A stretch of 64,000 nt of DNA. Origin: Arcanobacterium phocae. Its GTDB lineage: Bacteria > Actinomycetota > Actinomycetes > Actinomycetales > Actinomycetaceae. Position 1 is the stretch's first letter. Each line of letters opens with the position of its first letter. Where the stretch lies: positions 930,001 to 994,000 of the forward strand of contig NZ_LT629804.1 in assembly GCF_900105865.1 (NCBI RefSeq), written 5' to 3'. Made by a program: the position numbers and the translations under genes. Shown here one piece after another: positions 1 through 7,063 of the stretch. The notes under the pieces are model-generated. The model did not search any database, was not told the DNA's origin, and was given only the letters and a program-made list of their open reading frames with translations.

Positions 1-22
1 CCCTAATGTGAGTTAAAGAAAT

Positions 23-1114
23 ATGGCTTTTGCCTTCAAAAATGACAGTAAACTTGCTAGAGTAGTGGATGTGATGCAAGACACACCTAATTATGGTATA
101 GATGACGAAGTGACGACGGTCGAAAAACACGCCCGTCGGCTCTTAGGAGGCGCCCCGAAATACGCCCTCCATCAGGCTGCTGACTTAGCTGGAATGGATG
201 TTGATTCGGTACGTCGTTTTTGGCGGGCGATGGGTTTCCCGTATATTCAAAATCCAGATAGTGTTCTTTTTACTGAATACGATATTGACGTGATGCGAGC
301 GCACCAAGATTTTGTAAAACGCGGGAAAATGGATGAGGACACCCAAAATTCTTTGATCCGTGCCCAGGCCCAACTTTCCGACCGAATCGTTTTGTGGCAA
401 TACGAAGCCTTAGTCGAAGAAGCTGAAAATCGATATGGTCTGGATGAAGTGTCAGCACGCTACTGGGTGCTTGACCATATCCAAGACTATGAGCAGTTCC
501 TCATATATCAAACAAAATACGCATGGCGGCGGCATTTGACCGCGTTCTTGCGGCGCACTGAAGTGGAACTGGAAGGTATGTCATACAGCGGCGGTGACAC
601 CATGCCGCTGACACGAGCCGTTGGCTTCGTTGATCTGGTATCGTTCACTCAACGTTCCGGTGAGTTATCGCCACACCAATTAGTCGACTTCATTCAAACC
701 TTCGAATTTACCTCCCGTGACGTGATTTCAGCTCACGGCGCACGCGTCGTCAAAACTGTTGGGGACGCGGTTTTGTATATTGCTGATGATCTGCGTACTG
801 GGGCAACGGTTGTTGCTGAAATTGTCAGAGCATTGCGAGCAACCCCGGGTATGCCACAAGTTCGAGCTTCATTAGTGTGGGGTGGACTTGTCTCCCGCTT
901 TGGTGATGTATTCGGGCCAAAAGTTAATCTCGCCTCACGCCTTTGCTCGATCGCTCCGGTCGGCGGGATATTAGTAGACCGGCCAACAGCTGAAGCCCTC
1001 AAGCGACTTGACGAGCATGCCTACCGTATCGAACCCTTTGGAACACCGAACCTTCAGGGAATCGGAAATATTGATGCAGCTCAGCTTCACGTCACTAATA
1101 ATACAGTTTCTTAA
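23..1114 (+). CDS. Class III adenylate cyclase with Rv1264-like regulatory half
   Basis: Predicted to make cAMP from ATP in the cytosol. The C-terminal half (about 195-325) is a class III cyclase catalytic domain with the complete residue set: metal-binding Asp204 and Asp248, adenine-specifying Lys244 and Asp295, and transition-state Asn302 and Arg306. The Lys/Asp pair argues for adenylate rather than guanylate cyclase. The N-terminal half (about 30-180) is helical, with a MerR-like stretch around 45-95, and resembles the autoinhibitory, pH-responsive domain of mycobacterial Rv1264; that part is inference from pattern. There are no membrane segments. The ATG at 23 follows an in-frame stop at 14-16; the ribosome site is weak. 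A two-component pair begins 85 bases downstream on the same strand. Confidence 0.9.
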   Translation: MAFAFKNDSKLARVVDVMQDTPNYGIDDEVTTVEKHARRLLGGAPKYALHQAADLAGMDVDSVRRFWRAMGFPYIQNPDSVLFTEYDIDVMRAHQDFVKRGKMDEDTQNSLIRAQAQLSDRIVLWQYEALVEEAENRYGLDEVSARYWVLDHIQDYEQFLIYQTKYAWRRHLTAFLRRTEVELEGMSYSGGDTMPLTRAVGFVDLVSFTQRSGELSPHQLVDFIQTFEFTSRDVISAHGARVVKTVGDAVLYIADDLRTGATVVAEIVRALRATPGMPQVRASLVWGGLVSRFGDVFGPKVNLASRLCSIAPVGGILVDRPTAEALKRLDEHAYRIEPFGTPNLQGIGNIDAAQLHVTNNTVS

Positions 1115-1135
1115 CCACCAAACATCTGAAGATTC

Positions 1136-1170
1136 CTTTACTATGGGAAGTAAAGACTTAACACTAAGTC
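1136..1170 (+). promoter_or_regulatory. Two adjacent small inverted repeats upstream of a two-component operon
   Basis: CTTTACT (1136-1142) pairs with AGTAAAG (1149-1155), and GACTTA (1155-1160) pairs with TAAGTC (1165-1170). They sit in the 85-base gap between the cyclase and the response regulator gene. No T-tract follows, so they look more like a weak RNA structure or operator than a terminator. Function is unproven. Confidence 0.3.
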
Positions 1171-1199
1171 ATTGATCTAGATATTCAAGGGGACCTGAA

Positions 1200-1880
1200 A
1201 TGACGAATGTACTAATTGTTGAAGATGACTCAGCCATTTCTGCTCCATTAGTGCGCGCTTTAATGCGTGAAGGGTATGACGTAACTGCGGTGGATACCGG
1301 GCAGGCTGCAATCGATGCGGTTTCATCGTCAGTTGATCTGATGGTGCTTGATCTCGGATTGCCAGATATGGATGGTCTTGACGTTGCACGTGCCACTCGA
1401 TCTGCTGGACACTCGTGTCCAATTCTTATCCTCACTGCACGTGCTGAAGAAGTTGATATGGTTGTTGGGCTAGATGCTGGGGCTGATGATTATGTGACCA
1501 AGCCATTCCGGTTAGCTGAGCTACTAGCTCGTGTTCGCGCACTGTTGCGCCGCACGTCGGTCATCGAAGAGTCCACAGGAACGTTACATGCCCAAGATGT
1601 CAGCATCGATATTGCGGCGCATCGAGCCTACATCGAAGATCAAGAGCTACAGTTGACAGGAAAAGAATTCGAGCTACTTACGATTCTGGTACGTTCCGCG
1701 GGTCAAGTTGTATCTCGCGAAACACTAATGTCAACTATGTGGGGCAAAGAAGCCGAGAGCTCAACTAAAAAGCTGGACATGCATATTTCGTGGCTACGTC
1801 GCAAACTGGGCGATGATGTAACCGAGCCGCACTATATTTCCACTGTTCGCGGCATGGGCTTCCGATTTGAAATGAAATAA
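1200..1880 (+). CDS. OmpR/PhoB-family response regulator
   Basis: DNA-binding output protein of a two-component system. The receiver domain (1-118) has the acidic pocket Glu8-Asp9-Asp10, phospho-acceptor Asp51 in a DLGLPDMDG context, Thr79 and Lys101. A winged-helix domain (about 128-224) ends in the usual VRGMGFRF wing. The length of 226 residues is typical. A good Shine-Dalgarno (AAGGGGA) precedes the ATG. The cognate kinase starts 31 bases downstream. The regulon cannot be told from sequence. Confidence 0.95.
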   Translation: MTNVLIVEDDSAISAPLVRALMREGYDVTAVDTGQAAIDAVSSSVDLMVLDLGLPDMDGLDVARATRSAGHSCPILILTARAEEVDMVVGLDAGADDYVTKPFRLAELLARVRALLRRTSVIEESTGTLHAQDVSIDIAAHRAYIEDQELQLTGKEFELLTILVRSAGQVVSRETLMSTMWGKEAESSTKKLDMHISWLRRKLGDDVTEPHYISTVRGMGFRFEMK

Positions 1881-1911
1881 GCGCCGGAAAAAATTAGGGA
1901 GAAGGCGGGCA

Positions 1912-3228
1912 ATGCGCCAACGGGCAATCGAGCTGGTCAGAATGGCCGTTGCTGTAGCTGTGCTGTTTATTGCAATTCCCGGAATGTTACTTGGAAGCAT
2001 ACTCATTTGGCGTGATGCCCAGTCTACTGTTGAAGTTCGATCGCAAGCCGTCGTCGAAGTTGTCGGTCGCCTTGAACTAAATAACTCAAAGGTGTGGCCC
2101 AATCTACTCGATTCGCTTGCTGAGTCCTCACGGTTATCAGGAGTCTATATTTCGGTTACCTACCCAGACGGGCAAACCGTGGAATCAATGACCTCAGCGG
2201 CACCATTGCGCTTCGAACTGCGAAGGTTCTCGCCACAAGGTGCACTGGTCACCATTTCTGCTCCGAAATATTCGGCATTGATTAATATTGCAAAACTTAT
2301 TGGAGCAGCAGCTGCTTTAGTAACTGTCTCGTATTGGGTTGGAGCCGTTGTTGCACGACGGCGGGCCCGTATTCTTTCAGATCCACTCGTTTTGCTTGCC
2401 GCTACCGCTGAACAAATCGGAGCAGGTCAAGTTCGTTCGCATATGTCATCGTCCGGCATTGAGGAAATTGACTTAGTTTATCAAGAACTCGAACGAACAG
2501 CCTCGCGAATGGCTAGTCGTATTGCAGCGGAACGTCAGTTCGCTGCTGATGCTGCGCACCAACTCCGTACCCCGTTGACTGCCTTATCAATGCGTATTGA
2601 GGAAATCCAGCTACTTGCCGAAAACCCGGAAGTAGCGGAAGAAGCTGAGCGGGCATTGGAACAAATTGACCGGTTGAGTGGAGTGGTCACTGAGCTGATG
2701 CGTACCTCCTCAACTGGCGCCAGCGGAACAACCGAAGCGGTAAACATACGTGACATCTGTATCCAGCAATTTGATGAGTGGCAGCCAGTATATGCGAAGG
2801 AAAACCGCGAGCTCGTCTTTACCGAAGGAGATTACGGTACAGTTTTGGCGACGCCGGGTTCCTTGGCGCAAATACTAGCTACACTGATCGAAAATTCGCT
2901 CAAGTATGGTGCCGGAACAACTACCGTCACAGTTGAAAAATCGGCACGGATGGTAAATATTAAAGTCCGTGATGAAGGCCCGGGTGTTCCTGATAGCCTG
3001 GGCGATACAATCTTCCTCAAAGGTGTTTCGACAGGGGGCTCTACTGGTATCGGACTGGCCGTTGCGCGAGAACTCGCCACAGGAGACGGCGGGCGATTAG
3101 AGTTGACCTCTCGCAGACCAGCAGAATTCACGTTGACGCTCGCCGCGGTACCGCAGTATATCGATCCAGCGCGCGACGCAGGACCAGGCACAATAATATC
3201 GTTACGTTCACGTCGTCGTCGTCGATAA
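1912..3228 (+). CDS. Membrane sensor histidine kinase
   Basis: Partner kinase of the preceding regulator. Two membrane segments (about 10-33 and 123-148) flank an extracytoplasmic sensor of roughly 90 residues with no recognisable ligand domain. A linker leads to the dimerisation helix with phospho-acceptor His216 (FAADAAHQLRTPL). The ATPase domain shows the N box at Asn328, the G1 box DEGPG (354-358) and the G2 box STGIGLA near 377-383. The C-terminus is an unusual run of arginines encoded by CGT repeats. The ATG has a strong site (GGGAGAAGG). The gene ends 7 bases from the convergent LCP gene with no terminator between. Confidence 0.93.
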   Translation: MRQRAIELVRMAVAVAVLFIAIPGMLLGSILIWRDAQSTVEVRSQAVVEVVGRLELNNSKVWPNLLDSLAESSRLSGVYISVTYPDGQTVESMTSAAPLRFELRRFSPQGALVTISAPKYSALINIAKLIGAAAALVTVSYWVGAVVARRRARILSDPLVLLAATAEQIGAGQVRSHMSSSGIEEIDLVYQELERTASRMASRIAAERQFAADAAHQLRTPLTALSMRIEEIQLLAENPEVAEEAERALEQIDRLSGVVTELMRTSSTGASGTTEAVNIRDICIQQFDEWQPVYAKENRELVFTEGDYGTVLATPGSLAQILATLIENSLKYGAGTTTVTVEKSARMVNIKVRDEGPGVPDSLGDTIFLKGVSTGGSTGIGLAVARELATGDGGRLELTSRRPAEFTLTLAAVPQYIDPARDAGPGTIISLRSRRRRR

Positions 3229-3235
3229 GGCTACC

Positions 3236-4633
3236 TTAGAAAGACGGTACTAGGGCTTCCTTAGTTACTTTTCCATCACGCACATCAGCCCAGAACGCAG
3301 GGCCCGCATCTGCATTCAAAAGCACATAGGAAGCACCATCATCACCAACGTAGTTCAAAGAACTAATCGGAGGAGTTCCCATTGCGCCATCGGGACCCAT
3401 CGCCGAACGCAGTGCTAGGCCTGCCCATGCTACGTCAAATAGCGAATCAGTGTTATCAACAGTCAACACATCGGCAGCAGCGGTCACAAGCTCGCGCTGT
3501 TTGCTCGGACTAGCGAAAGTTGAAGGCGAGGCAGCTTTGCTAATAATTTTTGACACCACTTGACGTTGGCGAGCAGTACGCCCGATATCCCCAAGCGGAT
3601 CTTGGTAACGCATCCGCGAAAACGCTAACGCTGTAGTGCCATCGACGTCGTGGCAACCAGCTTGCCACACGAGAGTCGAGTATGGATCATCAACATCGTA
3701 GTCAAGACACAAATTCACTCCACCAACCGCGTCCGTTAACTGTTTAACGCCGTCCATACCGATTTGAACATAATGATCAACCGTCAACCCAGTCAGCGAC
3801 TCAACGGTTTGAACGAGCGATTGATGGCCGCCAAAATTAAGAGCCCCATTAATTTTTCCAGAAGTGCCGTCGGGATAATTCACTAGTGAGTCGCGCGGAA
3901 TGGAGACCAGGGATGTTGTCCCAGATTCAGGCACCTGCAACACCATAATGGTGTCGGCACGGTGTCCCTCAGTCGGATCAGAAACTATGCCACCGCGCTC
4001 ATCGGAGCCGACTATCAAGTACGTTGTTCCCGGAGTATCTGGGTTACCGGTCAGAGCTGACAACCGCGTAATACGAGAATCCCCAAGGTTAAACAGATGA
4101 TATCCCCAAGCGCACACAGCGATGATACAAAACAAGACAATAACGCCTACGGACCGTGCATAGAAGCGCAGCCCCCGTGCACGTCTGGGACGAGGTGACC
4201 TAGCTCGGGGAGCTGACTGAGGAGGCAGTAGACGTTCTGGCTCGGTAAATTGAGCACGAGGTGGTTGAGCAGCTGGTTGCGTTCGCTGCGGTGTGTATGC
4301 TTGCGACGGGAACGACCGTGCTATGGGAGACGACGTGGCAGGAACTTGCTGTGGTTCGAAACATGGTGGTTGGTTAGCTGGCGCAGCGTCAGATCCAACT
4401 TCTGGACGTAACGGAGCTGGTTTATTGAAAGCAGAACGCCGGATCGGACTACGCGGTCCGCGTGGTTGCCCTGATACTCGAGGAGCTGACCGCAAGGATT
4501 TAACAGGTGTTGGCTTACTGTGCTCACTCTTCGAGCTTTCCGCTTTCGGCATCGGACGTCCCACTTTCCGTGCTCCTTGAGCATGCGGTCGGGGACGGCG
4601 CTTTCGAGGTTCAAAAGAAGGTGGCTGAGTCAC
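3236..4633 (-). CDS. LytR-CpsA-Psr (LCP) family protein with long cytoplasmic tail
   Basis: LCP proteins are membrane phosphotransferases that attach glycopolymers or glycans from polyprenyl-phosphate carriers to peptidoglycan or surface proteins. About 155 proline- and arginine-rich residues precede one membrane helix (about 158-180). The extracellular LCP domain (about 205-400) has the family landmarks: VGSDERGG, RADTIMVLQV, SIPRDS, KINGALNFGG and an arginine-rich segment ending GRTARQR. The start is GTG. A second LCP gene lies just upstream on the same strand (17-base gap), so the two are probably cotranscribed. The long basic tail is atypical and may bind cytoplasmic partners (inference). 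Confidence 0.93.
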   Translation of the reverse strand: MTQPPSFEPRKRRPRPHAQGARKVGRPMPKAESSKSEHSKPTPVKSLRSAPRVSGQPRGPRSPIRRSAFNKPAPLRPEVGSDAAPANQPPCFEPQQVPATSSPIARSFPSQAYTPQRTQPAAQPPRAQFTEPERLLPPQSAPRARSPRPRRARGLRFYARSVGVIVLFCIIAVCAWGYHLFNLGDSRITRLSALTGNPDTPGTTYLIVGSDERGGIVSDPTEGHRADTIMVLQVPESGTTSLVSIPRDSLVNYPDGTSGKINGALNFGGHQSLVQTVESLTGLTVDHYVQIGMDGVKQLTDAVGGVNLCLDYDVDDPYSTLVWQAGCHDVDGTTALAFSRMRYQDPLGDIGRTARQRQVVSKIISKAASPSTFASPSKQRELVTAAADVLTVDNTDSLFDVAWAGLALRSAMGPDGAMGTPPISSLNYVGDDGASYVLLNADAGPAFWADVRDGKVTKEALVPSF

Positions 4634-4650
4634 TAAGCTTCCAATCGCTG

Positions 4651-5808
4651 TTAATCGGCAATACCAGAACCAATATTAGTTTTAAATTCTTCAAGCTGTT
4701 GCGGGGTAACACTACGAACGATTTCAGGGCCAGAATCAGTAGCCAAAGCTTGTTCCGGAATCGGCACATCATTAACCAGCGCATCCCAGACAAGCTGAGC
4801 ATTCTGTGACGGGCGCACCCGAGCGCCGTCGGGATAGTACGGCATCGTTGCAAAATTAATTTCGTCCGGGTCTACATTCCGGAGCGAATACGCCAACCCG
4901 CCAAGCCATTGGATATCTCCCAAACCTTGAGAAAGATCCATGTGGCTTGTCACGTCTTTGAGGATCCCGTAAAGAGTCGGGATGTCAGTGAAGACATTCA
5001 GCCCGAATGTCTTCTTAGCAATAGCAGTAACAACTTGATGCTGGCGTGAAATACGCCCGATGTCTGAGCCATCCCCGATCGAATATCGGGCACGGGCGAT
5101 ACCTAATGCCTGAGTTCCATCAAGGTGGTGGCATCCGGCATCAAGCGATATCCCGGAATAGGCATCATCGATTGCTTCGTTGAAGCACATATCGATGCCC
5201 CCAATCGTGTCTACTACATCTCGGAATGAATCGAAGTTGAGTACCGCAAAACCGTCCACATAAACGCCAGTAAGATTTTCCACCGTGCGCAAGGTGCACG
5301 CAGCCGCCTGGGCGACGTCACCACCAAAGGTACCGCCGGTAGAAAAAGCAGCGTTGAACATGGTGTCATTTTGGGGGTAAGACTCATCACCATTACCCAT
5401 AACGCATGGCGGAATATCGACCAGAGTGTCACGTGGAATAGAGACAACGTCGATGCGTGAACGGTCAGCAGCGATGTGCATCAGCATGGTGGTATCGGAG
5501 CGTTGGGTTCCGCCGTCAGCACGGTCCGCACCCAACAGAAGAATATTGAGTGGCTTGCCAGCCTTTTGGTCAAGTGGCGCCTGGTTTTCAGTAGGACGTT
5601 CAGCTTCTTTTACTAGAGACGTCAGATCGTGCTGGACGATCGATTGCTGGAGTTCATGAAGCATTGTGGCGAGTGCAGTACCGCTACCGAGGACGAGCGC
5701 TAGCACGGTCAGTCCGAGGATGCGAAAGCGGTTTCGCCACGGTCCACGCTTGCGTTGATGAGTTGCTGAGCGGTGAGGGAGTCCGGAGCTCTGGTTCGAC
5801 TTTTCCAC
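4651..5808 (-). CDS. LytR-CpsA-Psr (LCP) family protein
   Basis: Second LCP-type glycopolymer ligase. A short basic cytoplasmic region and one membrane helix (about 35-55) precede the LCP domain, which has LLGADRADGG, RSDTTMLMHI, SIPRDTLVDIP and an Arg-rich segment with SDIGRISRQHQ. I chose the GTG at 5808 because a strong Shine-Dalgarno (AGAAGGAG) lies just upstream and a TATAAT-like element (5831-5836) falls inside the longer frame that opens at 5850. The longer form would add 14 residues. Two different LCP paralogues side by side suggest distinct acceptors or glycopolymers. Confidence 0.92.
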   Translation of the reverse strand: MEKSNQSSGLPHRSATHQRKRGPWRNRFRILGLTVLALVLGSGTALATMLHELQQSIVQHDLTSLVKEAERPTENQAPLDQKAGKPLNILLLGADRADGGTQRSDTTMLMHIAADRSRIDVVSIPRDTLVDIPPCVMGNGDESYPQNDTMFNAAFSTGGTFGGDVAQAAACTLRTVENLTGVYVDGFAVLNFDSFRDVVDTIGGIDMCFNEAIDDAYSGISLDAGCHHLDGTQALGIARARYSIGDGSDIGRISRQHQVVTAIAKKTFGLNVFTDIPTLYGILKDVTSHMDLSQGLGDIQWLGGLAYSLRNVDPDEINFATMPYYPDGARVRPSQNAQLVWDALVNDVPIPEQALATDSGPEIVRSVTPQQLEEFKTNIGSGIAD

Positions 5809-5830
5809 GCGTTTCCTACTCCTTCTGACA

Positions 5831-5836
5831 ATTATA
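5831..5836 (-). promoter_or_regulatory. Probable -10 element for the LCP pair
   Basis: TATAAT read on the minus strand, about 22 bases upstream of the preferred GTG start. No clear -35 hexamer is visible at normal spacing. Its position supports the shorter start for the downstream LCP gene. Confidence 0.45.
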
Positions 5837-5871
5837 TAACCATGTGCCACTGGCCGGGTTGCCGTGGGTGG

Positions 5872-6519
5872 TTAAATTCTATCCCACTTTGAGGCATTTT
5901 CAGCCACAATAATCGAGCACATGTCGTTTTCTGGGGTCATTATCACGAGCGCCGCATCATTGAGGATCGCACCGGCGAACATCCTTGCCAGTTCTATAGG
6001 GTCATCCGCAATAACCGCATAGCAGGTTTGATCTGATTGTGGTGGCTCCGTAACCTCAATTGTCATATTGGGGATGAGGGATAGATCTACGACGTCAGGG
6101 TAGACCATCGGAGCGGCTGCGGCGTCGTCGTAGCCGTTAGGTAGAGTGCCAGGCCACTCAAAGGCCAAAGATTGGAGAGTTAGGGCAAGGTTTGTTGTCT
6201 CGATAACGGGGCTTTCTGGGGTGGCTGTGATGACGACGTCGTTCCAGCCCGCATCGTTGGTGTCGTTAACAACCTGGCAGCCAGCAATATGTCCAGCCAG
6301 CACCCAAAGGATCGACTTCCAGTGCGGCGGCAGATCGATGATGAGGTGGCTATCAGAATCGACGCCGAGATCGTGGCGTAGATATTGAGAAATTTTTGAT
6401 AGATGCATTGCAACGACCTTTCCGGAAAGCTCGATGCGTTCATGCGGTCCATACCATGTCAAGGCTGGGTTGGTGCCTCGGCTTTTTAGTGTATTGAGAA
6501 GGGAATGTGTACTGTTCAT
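5872..6519 (-). CDS. TIGR03089 family protein (truncated AMP-binding-like)
   Basis: Actinobacterial family of unknown function resembling only the N-terminal part of acyl-adenylating enzymes. Visible here are an opening NPALTWYG segment and the HLIIDLPPHWKSILWVLAGHIAGCQVV stretch typical of the AMP-binding fold; the ATP-grasping P-loop and the C-terminal lid are missing, so adenylation is unlikely. The start at 6519 follows AAGGAC; the longer frame adds 12 unsupported residues. It lies upstream of the two LCP genes on the same strand, an association I recall from other actinobacteria, suggesting an envelope role (inference). Confidence 0.8.
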   Translation of the reverse strand: MNSTHSLLNTLKSRGTNPALTWYGPHERIELSGKVVAMHLSKISQYLRHDLGVDSDSHLIIDLPPHWKSILWVLAGHIAGCQVVNDTNDAGWNDVVITATPESPVIETTNLALTLQSLAFEWPGTLPNGYDDAAAAPMVYPDVVDLSLIPNMTIEVTEPPQSDQTCYAVIADDPIELARMFAGAILNDAALVIMTPENDMCSIIVAENASKWDRI

Positions 6520-6707
6520 GAGCGTCCTTACTAGGAAAATGTGATAGCTGTGCACGTTATGGTGGAAAGGTGGACCGATGAATGCAAGTTGTGTGGTGAT
6601 GTGTGATTATTTCTAATGCTAGAGGGCAGTTTGCCTTATCGTCTTGACTTTTGGGGTATGACACGCGTGTAATTTACATAGTGCAATATATTCGAAGGGA
6701 TCTTGGT

Positions 6708-7055
6708 ATGCGGGAAGTAATGGGGACGGCGCCGGATAAGCATTCCGATGCCCGCAATGCCCAAACCCTCATGCAGGGTATCTTTAATCTTGGTTATGGC
6801 ACTCAGGCTGCGGAAGATTTGTCGTGGATGGAAGAGGCTCTTTGCGCACAAACGGATCCAGATATTTTCTATCCGGAAAAGGGTGGATCTACCGCGCCAG
6901 CAACCTCAGTATGTGCCAGTTGTTCGGTACGCGCAGAATGCCTCGAATACGCTGTCACTAATGATATTCGCCATGGCATTTGGGGTGGTACATCAGATAA
7001 TGATCGTAAGCGTATAGCGCGCGAACGAAAGGCTGCCCAAGGCTCACGCGGTTAG
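6708..7055 (+). CDS. whiB2: WhiB-family iron-sulfur regulator (WhiB2/WhmD-like)
   Basis: Fe-S cluster transcription factor partner. Four cysteine ligands are present (Cys46, Cys69, Cys72, Cys78; the last three as CxxCx5C), followed by the GIWGG turn (90-94) and a basic C-terminal tail that contacts DNA. WhiB2/WhmD proteins control septation in mycobacteria. The subgroup is inferred from position: LCP and TIGR03089 on one side and GT2, DUF5719, DUF3499 and mtrAB on the other. The ATG at 6708 is preceded by GAAGGGA; the longer TTG-initiated frame has no ribosome site. The GT2 gene follows after 8 bases. Confidence 0.9.
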   Translation: MREVMGTAPDKHSDARNAQTLMQGIFNLGYGTQAAEDLSWMEEALCAQTDPDIFYPEKGGSTAPATSVCASCSVRAECLEYAVTNDIRHGIWGGTSDNDRKRIARERKAAQGSRG

Positions 7056-7063
7056 GGTTTGTT

